Of a stretch of DNA of 64,000 nucleotides, positions 1 to 6,588 are shown piece by piece; within the stretch, counting starts at the first letter, position 1, and every line of letters starts with the position of its first letter. Source of the stretch: Nitrospirota bacterium (GTDB taxonomy: Bacteria; Nitrospirota; Nitrospiria; Nitrospirales; Nitrospiraceae); contig JBFMAX010000009.1 in assembly GCA_040755395.1 (NCBI GenBank), forward strand, positions 82,506-146,505. Direction: 5' to 3'. Position numbers and translations under genes: made by a program. The notes below the pieces were generated by a model. It was not told the origin of the DNA and did not search any database. It worked only from the letters and a program-made list of their open reading frames with translations.

Positions 1-44
1 GGGGGCGGGTTTGTGCCCCCCCCCCCCGCCCTCCTCTTACAAAG
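1..44. other. G/C-rich hairpin with 12-C run
   Basis: The left edge has a G-rich stretch (1-9) followed by a run of twelve C residues (16-27), which could fold into a G/C stem just past the stop codon of the first minus-strand gene. It may act as a terminator for that gene, although no T-run follows. A homopolymer at a window edge can also reflect sequencing or assembly error. Confidence 0.3.
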
Positions 45-251
45 TCAGCTTCGGCGTTCCGGCTGAGCCTGCGTTCCCCATCCGCGGTCCCTGAGGGCCT
101 GATAGACCCCGATAAAGCCCGCGATCAGCATGACGGCGCCGACGGCGATGTCGTTCTGCATCGCGACCGTCGTGTCCGCATAGCCGAGAAGAAAGGGGGC
201 CGCGATCAGCCAGACTGCCACAAAGCTCAATAGCCAGGGCAGATAGGTCAT
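45..251 (-). CDS. small two-helix membrane protein, SPW-repeat-like
   Basis: This 68-residue protein consists of two hydrophobic segments (about residues 4-23 and 32-50) separated by a short polar loop, with a charged Arg/Gln-rich tail. The proline-tryptophan pair at the start of helix 1 and the glycine near its end resemble one SPW-type repeat, but I would not insist on that family. The start at 251 is chosen because AAAGGAGGTG lies at ideal spacing upstream; the ATG 21 bases earlier sits inside the ribosome-site region itself. It is the most downstream gene seen in a minus-strand group with an Hsp20 gene. Its function is unknown; an inner-membrane location is inferred from the helices. Confidence 0.7.
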   Translation of the reverse strand: MTYLPWLLSFVAVWLIAAPFLLGYADTTVAMQNDIAVGAVMLIAGFIGVYQALRDRGWGTQAQPERRS

Positions 252-313
252 CGGCGCATCACCTCCTTTCATGACAGACGTAAGAGAAGACTCCAGAGTG
301 AGCGGTTCCTTCT

Positions 314-784
314 TCAGCTCTGGACCGGGATCTTCCGAATTCTGTGTCTCGCCTCCTCCGTCCGCGGAAGGCGCACGGTCAGAACTCCGTGGCGACAGGT
401 CGCCTTCGCGGCCGCCGTATCGAGGCCGCTCGGCAGCGCGACCGTTCTGGTCAACGCACCGTATCGTCGCTGCGTCCAGCCGCCGTTGGACTGTTCTTCC
501 CGTCGCTCGTAGCGGATGTGCAACGCGCCGTCACGAACCGTCACATCCAAGTCACGCGGCTCGATGCCCGGCACCTCGGCGCGGACGATGACCTCGTCTT
601 CCGTTTCCTCCATATCGAGGTCGGTATACCAACTCCTGGTCGGCGACCACTCCTGATCGAACGGCGCCAGGAACAATCGATCGAACAGCCGGTTGATATC
701 ATCCCGCAGCGTCATCACCTCATGGGGCTCGACGGACTTTCGCCGCCACGGAATGAGTTCTTTCAGCTTTGACATGAGTTGCAT
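314..784 (-). CDS. Hsp20 family small heat-shock protein (1)
   Basis: This is a 156-residue small heat-shock protein, an ATP-independent holdase that binds unfolding proteins in the cytoplasm. The alpha-crystallin domain spans roughly residues 50-145, with the pattern AEVPGIEPRDLDV at the front and HGVLTVRLPR near the end, the latter matching the conserved GVLxVxxP signature. The N-terminus is short and basic (PWRRK). A start at 784 gives six bases between GGGAGG and ATG; alternative ATGs lie 6 bases upstream and 9 bases downstream. It is one of three Hsp20 genes in under 4 kb, and the three are clearly divergent from each other, so they are not a recent triplication. Confidence 0.93.
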   Translation of the reverse strand: MQLMSKLKELIPWRRKSVEPHEVMTLRDDINRLFDRLFLAPFDQEWSPTRSWYTDLDMEETEDEVIVRAEVPGIEPRDLDVTVRDGALHIRYERREEQSNGGWTQRRYGALTRTVALPSGLDTAAAKATCRHGVLTVRLPRTEEARHRIRKIPVQS

Positions 785-865
785 GCCCATCCTCCCTTCT
801 GTTGTGTGTTGTGTCGCCAGGTCCACGTTCCGGGACGCCAGGCCGAACCCCATCGCGTCGCGTCG

Positions 866-1570
866 TTAACTGTGGGCGCCGAGCCGGTCGGCCTCGGAGG
901 GTCGAGCGGTGTGCGCCGATGCTCCCTGCCGATCCGGTAGTGGAATCGGAACGTTCAACTCTTTCCGCCGGAGCTGTTCCTGAACGGCTCGGTCGCGAGC
1001 CTGTTCGAGCGACAAATCGGTCATGGTCAGCACAAGCTCGAATTGCTCGCGGCCGTCCATCAGCTTCCGAATTTCGGCCAACGTGATCCGCGTCGTGTCG
1101 TCCCTCCACACGGTTTTTCTCGTTGAGAAGATGTCCCGGCTCAGATCGTAGTCCTCCATGTTTTCGGCCACGGGACGTCCGTAGACCTGCTTCAAACGAT
1201 CCAGCAGACCGTCGTAGCCGCGAGGCACCCGATCGGGCCGATAAGAAATCGCCTGCTCGTACAGGGCGCCGCGATAAAACCGATACATCACCCGATGAAT
1301 GTACGGATCCCGCGACGCCACCGTGACCGTTTCGGTTTGCCGGCCGTTGGACGGCAGAGCGGTCTTCGCAATCTGAGGATCGGTCCTGGCCAGTTCGGCC
1401 ATGGCCATCCCCAAGCGGGCGCCCTGAAACGACCTCGGCAGCACAGACTTCGTCCGACTTTGTTCTACAGCCGTCACCTGAGCGACTCCGAGTGTCAGCA
1501 GAAAGGCCGACATGGTCGCGGCTATCCATATTGATAGTGATATTGAACGGAACCACCGCCGATACATCAT
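866..1570 (-). CDS. exported protein of unknown function, 234 aa
   Basis: The N-terminus carries a long hydrophobic stretch (about residues 8-32) after a basic start, ending near a possible signal peptidase site (VTAVEQ), so the protein is likely periplasmic. The mature part is rich in charged residues; a central segment with many Tyr and Arg (YRFYRGALYEQ) is followed by a region predicted to be mixed alpha/beta, and the last 60 residues look helical then disordered. I recognise no family. The start at 1570 lies six bases after GGAGG; neighbouring ATG codons directly before and after make it uncertain by one or two codons. It lies between an Hsp20 gene and a very small reading frame on the same strand. 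Confidence 0.7.
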   Translation of the reverse strand: MMYRRWFRSISLSIWIAATMSAFLLTLGVAQVTAVEQSRTKSVLPRSFQGARLGMAMAELARTDPQIAKTALPSNGRQTETVTVASRDPYIHRVMYRFYRGALYEQAISYRPDRVPRGYDGLLDRLKQVYGRPVAENMEDYDLSRDIFSTRKTVWRDDTTRITLAEIRKLMDGREQFELVLTMTDLSLEQARDRAVQEQLRRKELNVPIPLPDRQGASAHTARPSEADRLGAHS

Positions 1571-1601
1571 CGACATCCTCCGCAACGGCGGACGCGCCTC
1601 C

Positions 1602-1691
1602 TCATCGCGACCACCGAAAGTGCGGCCACGACATGTGCTCGAACCACTTGAATATTCTGTCCTTCCATTGACGAAACCATCGCAAGGTCAT
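1602..1691 (-). CDS. 29-residue Trp/Arg-rich micropeptide
   Basis: A 29-codon frame begins at ATG 1691 behind AAAGGAGGCGGGAGCG, a strong ribosome site with no other apparent gene to serve. The peptide has five Trp, five Arg, four Phe and no acidic cluster, starting MTLRWFRQWKDRIFKW; Trp and Phe fall on one helical face and basic residues on the other. Such a peptide would be expected to lie on a membrane surface. It ends 32 bases before the start of the exported protein gene downstream, so it could also serve as a leader peptide. The ribosome site and composition are seen; function is unknown. Confidence 0.5.
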   Translation of the reverse strand: MTLRWFRQWKDRIFKWFEHMSWPHFRWSR

Positions 1692-1738
1692 CGCTCCCGC
1701 CTCCTTTCCGTGTCAGAACCCGCGCCGGCATTCACGGT

Positions 1739-2134
1739 TTAGATCGCGACATCGGGCAGATGGTGTTTGATCAGAGTCACAATCCGTTCGGCGTCTTCCG
1801 GGCGGAAATAGCCCTTCCTGACCGATCTGTGGAGCAGATCCAAAGCCTGCTTGGCGTTGTGCTCCGCGGCAAGCCGATCTTCGCGCTGAGCCGCCTTACC
1901 GGCTTCATGCAAAAAATAACCGATGTCGTGAATGTAACGATGAATATACTCTTGTCGTCCGTGCGACGTTCCGCCGTTAATCACCGACCGGGTGAGCGCC
2001 TCTTCTACGTGCCGGATCCAGTCGCCGCTCAGGTTATAGGCGTCCTGGGCCGCCTGCAGCGGTGAGACCGCAACCCGTCCCGCCGGCGCCGCCAGCAATC
2101 CGATCACGACTAGCCCGATGACCAGCTTTTTCAC
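1739..2134 (-). CDS. exported helical protein, 131 aa (paralogue of the 3950 gene)
   Basis: A GTG start at 2134 is preferred because AGGAGGGG precedes it at good spacing and the protein then begins with a standard signal peptide (VKKLVIGLVVIGLLAAPAG), whereas the frame open further upstream has no ribosome site. The mature part, about 105 residues, is predicted all-helical and His/Arg-rich (HGRQEYIHRYIHDIGYFLHE). Its tail, KGYFRPEDAERIVTLIKHHL, aligns with the tail of the gene at 3950 (KNYYAQSDIEPIVNFIKQHV), so the two look like distant paralogues. It is probably periplasmic. It follows an Hsp20 gene on the same strand, with 92 bases between them. Function unknown. Confidence 0.8.
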   Translation of the reverse strand: MKKLVIGLVVIGLLAAPAGRVAVSPLQAAQDAYNLSGDWIRHVEEALTRSVINGGTSHGRQEYIHRYIHDIGYFLHEAGKAAQREDRLAAEHNAKQALDLLHRSVRKGYFRPEDAERIVTLIKHHLPDVAI

Positions 2135-2226
2135 GGTCCCCTCCTGTGAATTGCGAGGAGGCGCCGGCGCCGGTTTCAACGGGCTTTCACCTGGGCGCCG
2201 GCGCTCGAAAACCGAACTGACGGCCC

Positions 2227-2661
2227 TCATGTCCCCTCGATCATGATGCAGCGGGGCTTCGCTTCCTCGTACTTCGGGAACATAATGGTGAGCACGCCAT
2301 GCTTGTACGAGGCGGTGGACTTACCGTGGTCCACATAGGAAGGCAGTCGGAACGAGCAAGCGAAGGGTCCGCACGGAAATTCATGCGCGTACCAGGTCAC
2401 GTCTCCCGACGGCTCGCTCTTTCGTTCTCCTTTGATGCACAGCAACTGATCCTCCACCTGCACATCGATCTGGCTCGGCTCCATCCCGGGCAGAGCGACC
2501 TGAATGTAGAAATTATTCGCATCTTCGTACACGTTACAGTCCGGCTCCCACGCCGACTCCCAGCCGCTCACGGCGCGGACCGCCTCGTCAAAGAGCCGGT
2601 CGATCTGGGTGTCGAACGACGTGTCACGAAAAAGGGTAGGAATCTGAGTAGCCCAAGTCAT
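2227..2661 (-). CDS. Hsp20 family small heat-shock protein (2)
   Basis: This 144-residue protein has an alpha-crystallin domain at about residues 38-135 with the conserved features VALPGMEPSQIDV and HGVLTIMFPK. The arm before the domain is short and Trp-rich. Compared with the third Hsp20 gene it has extra Cys residues (NVYED, LLCIKG and RCIMI regions). AAAGGAGGGATCGGT gives a strong ribosome site for the ATG at 2661. A promoter-like element lies about 160 bases upstream, giving a long leader. The role is to hold unfolding proteins in the cytoplasm; the trigger is not shown by the sequence, though the shared promoter with Hsp20 (3) suggests joint control. Confidence 0.93.
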   Translation of the reverse strand: MTWATQIPTLFRDTSFDTQIDRLFDEAVRAVSGWESAWEPDCNVYEDANNFYIQVALPGMEPSQIDVQVEDQLLCIKGERKSEPSGDVTWYAHEFPCGPFACSFRLPSYVDHGKSTASYKHGVLTIMFPKYEEAKPRCIMIEGT

Positions 2662-2822
2662 ACCGATCCCTCCTTTCTCGATGTTGCGGTCAACGTGTTT
2701 GGATTGAAAACCGCGACGGATAAGCCCGGCGAGAGCCCACGGAAGGAAGCTGACGAACGCGCCATCCCGAATGCGGGCCTTTCACCGAACTCATCCGGCA
2801 CAGCCTGTCAACTCGAAACGAG

Positions 2823-2849
2823 AGATAACACAGAATCGACGGCCGTCAA
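2823..2849 (-). promoter_or_regulatory. promoter of Hsp20 (2), shared with Hsp20 (3)
   Basis: On the minus strand TTGACG (2849-2844) is separated by 15 bases from TTATCT (2828-2823). The stretch CTCTTGACGG-CGTCGA around the -35 hexamer is repeated almost exactly upstream of the third Hsp20 gene with the same 15-base spacer, which makes a real promoter likely. The spacer is shorter than the usual 17 bases for the main sigma factor. The expected transcript would carry a leader of about 155 bases before the ATG at 2661. Confidence 0.5.
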
Positions 2850-2882
2850 GAGGATGCCGGTCGCCGCCGGGTTGAGCCACGG

Positions 2883-2914
2883 GGGCCGGCCGGGTTCCGA
2901 AACCCGGCCGGCCC
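2883..2914 (-). terminator. 14-bp G/C stem-loop
   Basis: A perfect 14-bp inverted repeat (2883-2896 with 2901-2914) with a four-base loop lies 20 bases past the stop codon of the 56-residue membrane protein gene at 2935. No T-run follows on either strand, so it is either a weak intrinsic terminator or a 3' stabilising hairpin that separates this gene from the Hsp20 promoter downstream. Confidence 0.55.
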
Positions 2915-2934
2915 TCGCAATCGGCCGTGGTCGC

Positions 2935-3105
2935 TTACGCCGCCTTGCGGAGCGCTTGAGCAGGCGCCCCCGCCTCGCGCTGAACCTCCGTGGTGGACAC
3001 GGTGGTGGATTGGGACGACGATAAAGTCCAGATACCCGTCGCCAAGACGGCGGCCGCTCCCATTAAGGCCAACGAGGCATCGATTACGGAACTCATATCC
3101 GTCAT
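2935..3105 (-). CDS. 56-residue single-helix membrane protein
   Basis: A 56-codon frame starts at ATG 3105 behind GGGAGGTGAGCACG. It has one hydrophobic segment (about residues 10-28, ending in GIWTL) followed by a Ser/Thr-rich linker and an Ala-rich, weakly charged tail. The most likely location is the inner membrane with the tail outside, or a poorly cleaved signal peptide. It lies between two Hsp20 genes on the same strand, is bracketed by strong hairpins on both sides, and so may be its own transcript or part of an Hsp20 (3) read-through. Function unknown. Confidence 0.65.
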   Translation of the reverse strand: MTDMSSVIDASLALMGAAAVLATGIWTLSSSQSTTVSTTEVQREAGAPAQALRKAA

Positions 3106-3138
3106 CGTGCTCACCTCCCTCCGTGCGTGTTTCCGAAC

Positions 3139-3166
3139 GCGAGGGGCGCTCCGGAACGCCCCTCGC
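3139..3166 (-). terminator. 10-bp stem-loop abutting the Hsp20 (3) stop codon
   Basis: A perfect 10-bp inverted repeat (3139-3148 with 3157-3166) with an eight-base loop begins at the base next to the stop codon of the Hsp20 gene at 3167. There is no T-run, so it may work as a processing or stability hairpin rather than a classical terminator. Confidence 0.5.
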
Positions 3167-3619
3167 TCAGGCGACCTTCACTTCAATGGCCTTCGGCTTC
3201 GCCTTTTCCGATTTCGGCACGTGCAGATACAGGAGCCCGTCCTTGAATTCCGCGGACACCTTGCTGTCATCCGCAGAGTCAGGGAGGGTGAAACTGCGCA
3301 TAAACGTCCCGTAGGACCGCTCGATGCGATGATACTTTCTGCCCTTCTCCTCTTTTTCTTGCTTGCGTTCGCCTTGGATCGTCAAGACGCCTTCCTGCAG
3401 CGTGACCTTAATGTCTTCCTTTTTCACGCCGGGTAATTCAGCTTTGATGAGATACTCGCCCTCAGACTCGCTGATGTCCACGGCCGGGATCCAGTCGGCG
3501 ACGGTCAACGCTTCCTTGCTGTTGTCGCGGCGAACCGGCGGTCGGCCGAAGACACGATTGAGCCGTTCGGACAACTCCTCGAGCTCGCGAAAAGGATCCC
3601 AACGTGCAACGGTGCTCAT
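3167..3619 (-). CDS. Hsp20 family small heat-shock protein (3)
   Basis: At 150 residues this is the most canonical of the three Hsp20 proteins. It opens with RWDPFRELEELSERLNRVF, the usual class A N-terminus, carries the alpha-crystallin domain at about residues 42-135 (AELPGVKKEDIKV, GVLTIQGERK) and ends in a Lys-rich tail. The start at 3619 is fixed by AAAGGAGGGAGTAGGAGT; the frame is open another 45 codons upstream but without a ribosome site and with unlike composition. A promoter at 3779-3753 matches that of Hsp20 (2). It acts as a cytoplasmic holdase that keeps client proteins soluble for DnaK/ClpB refolding. Confidence 0.95.
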   Translation of the reverse strand: MSTVARWDPFRELEELSERLNRVFGRPPVRRDNSKEALTVADWIPAVDISESEGEYLIKAELPGVKKEDIKVTLQEGVLTIQGERKQEKEEKGRKYHRIERSYGTFMRSFTLPDSADDSKVSAEFKDGLLYLHVPKSEKAKPKAIEVKVA

Positions 3620-3949
3620 ACTCCTACTCCCTCCTTTCTGTGCCGCGGATCCGTGACGATGCGGTGTTTTCATGGTGGAATCAGCATGGAGCCTACCGGC
3701 GGAGGGTCTACCGCATTGCCCGCCGGCATCCGGCATGTCGTGACGTGCTGTCAAGTAACCTTTCTTCGACGCCCGTCAAGAGGACCGCACGACGGGCTGC
3801 GTCGCCGCACCTCGCGGGTTGACTTTCCTCCAGGCGGAATTACTCGTTGAGCTGAATCCATAGCGGGCGTCTTCCCTGTTGTCGCCGCGCCCGCCGCGGA
3901 ACGCCGGTCAATCATCAACCGTTAACCCCTAAACCAAAAGGAGGGACAT
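3620..3949. other. divergent intergenic region between Hsp20 (3) and the 3950 gene
   Basis: These 330 bases separate two divergent genes. I see the minus-strand Hsp20 promoter (3753-3779) and, in its leader, a CCCTCC segment (3706-3701 on the minus strand) able to pair with the GGAGGG of the ribosome site (3634-3629). On the plus strand the AAAGGAGGGACAT ribosome site of the 3950 gene is clear, but I find no convincing plus-strand promoter; a TTGACT at about 3819 lacks a good partner. Nothing else is recognised here. Confidence 0.5.
3753..3779 (-). promoter_or_regulatory. promoter of Hsp20 (3)
   Basis: TTGACG (3779-3774) and TTACTT (3758-3753) on the minus strand are 15 bases apart, and the surrounding CTCTTGACGG-CGTCGA is shared with the promoter at 2849-2823. 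The predicted leader is about 130 bases long. Confidence 0.5.
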
Positions 3950-4351
3950 ATGAAGAAGAAAGTCGCGGCTGCTGTGTGCGTGCTGTCCCTGCTCATTGGC
4001 GGGGTGGCGCTGATGTCGTCGACGGTCGATGCCGCGCCATGGATCTCGGCGACCGACTCGTATTCCACAACCTGGTTAAAGGACATTGAACAGGAACTTT
4101 ATAAGCAAGAATACCGGTCGGTGTTTATGAACGATCCACGGACGCCGCAAGCTTCCGTGCTCAAACTCTTGAATCGGGCCGCTGCCGCCTATGAAGCCAA
4201 GAATATGCAGTTGGCCGAACAGTTCGTTCGCGAGGCGATCGGTGTGTTGGAACAGTTGGAACAGGGCGTCGTGAAAAATTACTATGCGCAGTCGGACATC
4301 GAGCCCATCGTGAATTTCATTAAGCAGCATGTTCCGGTTAAGCTGAGCTGA
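3950..4351 (+). CDS. exported helical protein, 133 aa (paralogue of the 1739 gene)
   Basis: The protein has a classical signal peptide (MKKKVAAAVCVLSLLIGGVA, cleavage probably after VDAA), then about 105 residues predicted all-helical, with a region resembling a single TPR-like hairpin (NRAAAAYEAKNMQLAEQFVREA). The C-terminal motif KNYYAQSDIEPIVNFIKQH matches the gene at 1739, which has the same length and layout, so the two form a small family. A strong AAAAGGAGGGACAT ribosome site fixes the start. It is the first gene of a plus-strand run of tiny proteins. The likely location is periplasmic; function unknown. Confidence 0.85.
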   Translation: MKKKVAAAVCVLSLLIGGVALMSSTVDAAPWISATDSYSTTWLKDIEQELYKQEYRSVFMNDPRTPQASVLKLLNRAAAAYEAKNMQLAEQFVREAIGVLEQLEQGVVKNYYAQSDIEPIVNFIKQHVPVKLS

Positions 4352-4441
4352 GCGGACAGGCATATCGGGCAACCGGACGCGGACCGTCCGCGTCCGGGCC
4401 GGCAATTATCCGGCAATTATGGGGAAAGGAGGTAGAGAACT

Positions 4442-4576
4442 ATGTATGCAGTTGCCGCGTTGATCGGGTTGATGTTGCTGACGTGGGCCGCTGCCGTCTG
4501 GGCCACGTATGTCGATGACGAGTACGCGGATACCGGAACGGCGGCAGGTCGACGTCTGTTCCGAAAATCGGCCTGA
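4442..4576 (+). CDS. 44-residue single-helix membrane protein
   Basis: A 44-codon frame begins at ATG 4442 behind GAAAGGAGGTAGAGAACT. Residues 3-22 form a hydrophobic helix (AVAALIGLMLLTWAAAVW) followed by an acidic patch (VDDEYAD) and a basic tail (GRRLFRK). It sits 90 bases after the exported-protein gene at 3950 and before another tiny membrane protein, in a likely joint transcript. Another open frame overlaps it on the same strand from 4509 but has no ribosome site. The function is unknown. Confidence 0.65.
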   Translation: MYAVAALIGLMLLTWAAAVWATYVDDEYADTGTAAGRRLFRKSA

Positions 4577-4724
4577 ACGATTCGCCGAGCGATTGCGGGC
4601 ATGTGCGGTCCGAGTCGATTCGCCCGCTCTGACGGAATCGGCTTCGGACCCTTTTGCGCCGGCGTTCATAGTCGCCGCGCGGGCGCGGCGCAGGAAACCC
4701 GGACGTCGAGCTGAAGGGACTGAC

Positions 4725-4750
4725 GGCCGGCGAAGTCCGGCCTCTTTTCT
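4725..4750 (+). terminator. stem-loop followed by T-rich tract, ahead of a tiny gene
   Basis: GGCCGG (4725-4730) pairs with CCGGCC (4737-4742) over a six-base loop and is followed by TCTTTTCT. This looks like an intrinsic terminator or attenuator. It ends just before the AGGAGG of the 29-residue gene at 4768, so it either closes the upstream unit or controls read-through into that gene. Confidence 0.45.
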
Positions 4751-4767
4751 CACAGGAGGTTGGCCAG

Positions 4768-4857
4768 ATGGCTGAACTCTTGACGATCGGCGCGATCGGA
4801 GGCTTGATTCTGATCCTGGCGATCGCAATTTGGCGCTTTGTCCTTTTATTTGAATGA
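4768..4857 (+). CDS. 29-residue single-helix membrane peptide
   Basis: The frame starts at ATG 4768 behind CACAGGAGGTTGGCCAG and encodes 29 residues, almost all in one hydrophobic helix (IGAIGGLILILAIAIW) closed by an RF pair. Such single-helix peptides often sit in the inner membrane as partners of larger membrane proteins. The hairpin at 4725 precedes it. It ends 13 bases before the ATG of the next gene. No family recognised. Confidence 0.6.
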   Translation: MAELLTIGAIGGLILILAIAIWRFVLLFE

Positions 4858-4870
4858 AAAACGAGCTGTC

Positions 4871-5230
4871 ATGACGAACAACGGCTTATACGCGGACAAA
4901 TATGCGGAGTTCCTGGCCCGTCGGGCCAAGGCGACGGGTTACGATTTCGGCCGGGCGCCGGTCGGGAATGTTCCGCCGCCGACCGTCACATTCGCCAAAC
5001 CGCTGCGCTGGTGGTCGCTGGACCGCCCGCGGCGTTTGGCCGCGATCCTCGCCTTGCGCGATCGGCTGCAGGATGAGATTCTCGCTCTCGCGCGAGGAAC
5101 GCCGCTTCTGGCGGAAACATCCGAAGTCAAGGAATCGAGCGTCCCCGCCCGCGAGCGGAACGTCGGCTCTCGTTCCGAACGGGAACGCGCGGTACGTGCG
5201 CGCACCCGCGACCTCGCACAGGCGGCCTGA
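4871..5230 (+). CDS. hypothetical soluble protein, 119 aa
   Basis: The protein has no signal or membrane segment. The first 25 residues are Tyr/Lys-rich (LYADKYAEFLARRAK), a Trp pair (RWWSLDRPRRLAAI) marks the middle, and the last 40 residues are unusually Arg/Glu-rich and likely disordered. The ATG at 4871 has only a weak GAG upstream; an in-frame TTG at 4838 overlaps the 29-residue gene and is less likely. It is the last gene of the plus-strand run and converges on citrate synthase. I recognise no family; the Arg-rich end might bind nucleic acid or be non-functional, so confidence in the gene is moderate. Confidence 0.5.
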   Translation: MTNNGLYADKYAEFLARRAKATGYDFGRAPVGNVPPPTVTFAKPLRWWSLDRPRRLAAILALRDRLQDEILALARGTPLLAETSEVKESSVPARERNVGSRSERERAVRARTRDLAQAA

Positions 5231-5258
5231 GAGTGAAACCGCGGTGTCGGTGTCTCGC

Positions 5259-6392
5259 CTATCGTTGTTCGATGGGGATGTAGGGGCGATTGTGTTCCCC
5301 CGAATAGATCTGGTCCGGGCGAAACAGCTTGTTCTCTCGGAGTTGCTCCAACCAATGGGCCAGCCAGCCCGCCACCCGTGCGATGGCGAAGACCGGCGTG
5401 AAGAGGTCCACCTCGATCCCCATCTTGTCGTAGATGATGCCGGAGTAGAAGTCCACGTTGGGATACACGCCTTTCCCTTTGAAGACCTCCTCCGCCACCC
5501 GCTCCATTTCCACCGCGACCGCGTAGAGCGGCGACATGCCGCACTCCTTGAACAGGCGTTCGCATAAGCCCTGCAGAATGGTCGCTCTGGGGTCCTTGAC
5601 CTTGTATACCCGGTGGCCGAAGCCCATCACTTTTTCCTTCTTCGCCAGTTTGGCGTCGAGATAAGATCGGACCCTGGAGGGATCGCCGATCTCCCGCAAC
5701 ATCTGGACGACCTCTTCGTTTGCGCCGCCGTGCAAGGGGCCTTTCAGCGCACCGACCGAGGACGCGACGACGGTATAGGGATCGGCCAAGGTGGAAGCGG
5801 TGACCATCCCGGTAAACGTGGAGGCATTCATCGTGTGCTCGGCGTGCAGGATCAGACAGTCGTCCAGGATCTCGGTCCAGAGCGGGCTTGGGATCTTTTC
5901 GGTCAACATATAGAGAAAATTCTCGGCGAAGCCGAGGTCGTCGCGCGGCGGAATATAATCGTCCCCTCGGCGCAAACGCGCCCAGGCGGCGACGATCGTG
6001 GGCAGCTTCGCGATCAGCCGCACCGCCGACCAGTAATTGTTGTCGATATCCTTGACGTTCCGGCCGGGATAGAACATGCCCAGCGCCGACACGGCCGCCT
6101 GCAGCACGTCCATCGGGTGGCCGTGTTCCGGCAGGCATTTCATCAAGTCCACGATCCGGAACTTGATCCGACGATGAAGTGTGATATCTTCGCTCCACCG
6201 CCGCATTTGCGCCTGCGCCGGCAGGTAGCCGAAGAGCAGCAAATAGGCGGTTTCCAGGAACGAAGACTTGGCGCACAGCTCTTCGACCCGGATTCCGCGA
6301 TACTCCAGGACACCCCGTTGTCCATCTACATCGCTGATCGAAGACTTGGCTGCGGGAACACCGGCCAGGCCCGGCATGAAATCGTGCGGCAT
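5259..6392 (-). CDS. gltA: citrate synthase
   Basis: This 377-residue enzyme condenses acetyl-CoA and oxaloacetate to citrate, the entry step of the oxidative TCA cycle. Length and motifs fit the short citrate synthase type of many bacteria and archaea: EHTMNASTFT (first active-site His region), LHGGANEEV (second catalytic His) and MGFGHRVYK (oxaloacetate-binding His/Arg), then the C-terminal VDFYSGIIYDKMG with the catalytic Asp. The start at 6392 follows AAGGAGGACCCG; a longer frame to 6476 would begin at or before the predicted transcript start. A good promoter lies at 6508-6480. It stands alone, converging on the small gene at 4871. Confidence 0.95.
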   Translation of the reverse strand: MPHDFMPGLAGVPAAKSSISDVDGQRGVLEYRGIRVEELCAKSSFLETAYLLLFGYLPAQAQMRRWSEDITLHRRIKFRIVDLMKCLPEHGHPMDVLQAAVSALGMFYPGRNVKDIDNNYWSAVRLIAKLPTIVAAWARLRRGDDYIPPRDDLGFAENFLYMLTEKIPSPLWTEILDDCLILHAEHTMNASTFTGMVTASTLADPYTVVASSVGALKGPLHGGANEEVVQMLREIGDPSRVRSYLDAKLAKKEKVMGFGHRVYKVKDPRATILQGLCERLFKECGMSPLYAVAVEMERVAEEVFKGKGVYPNVDFYSGIIYDKMGIEVDLFTPVFAIARVAGWLAHWLEQLRENKLFRPDQIYSGEHNRPYIPIEQR

Positions 6393-6479
6393 CGGGTCCT
6401 CCTTGTTGCGAAACGGTCGACGGCGTGAGAGGCGAATCAAGCTTCGCCGAGCTGTCGCGATCCGCAACCCGCGCATCGG

Positions 6480-6508
6480 ATTCTAGGGGTGCGAATTTCC
6501 TGCGTCAA
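6480..6508 (-). promoter_or_regulatory. sigma-70-type promoter of citrate synthase
   Basis: On the minus strand TTGACG (6508-6503), a 17-base spacer and TAGAAT (6485-6480) match the main sigma factor consensus closely. The leader would be about 80 bases, consistent with the start chosen at 6392. Confidence 0.65.
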
Positions 6509-6522
6509 GGAAACTCCATGCC

Positions 6523-6551
6523 TTGAATTGCCCGCCTCCGCTTGGCATACT
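6523..6551 (+). promoter_or_regulatory. possible promoter of the 6589 gene
   Basis: TTGAAT (6523-6528), a 17-base spacer and CATACT (6546-6551) give a moderate sigma-70 match about 38 bases ahead of the ATG at 6589, just downstream of the divergent citrate synthase promoter. Confidence 0.35.
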
Positions 6552-6588
6552 GAATCCAGCCGTTGCTGATGCGGAGAGAACACGCTGC

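Noticed and set aside
4509-4775. 88-codon open frame on the plus strand between tiny genes
   Set aside because: It has no ribosome site, overlaps the better-supported 44-residue gene and is Arg-rich without structure.
4939-6276. 445-codon open frame on the minus strand
   Set aside because: It overlaps citrate synthase in another frame on the same strand and lacks any family features.
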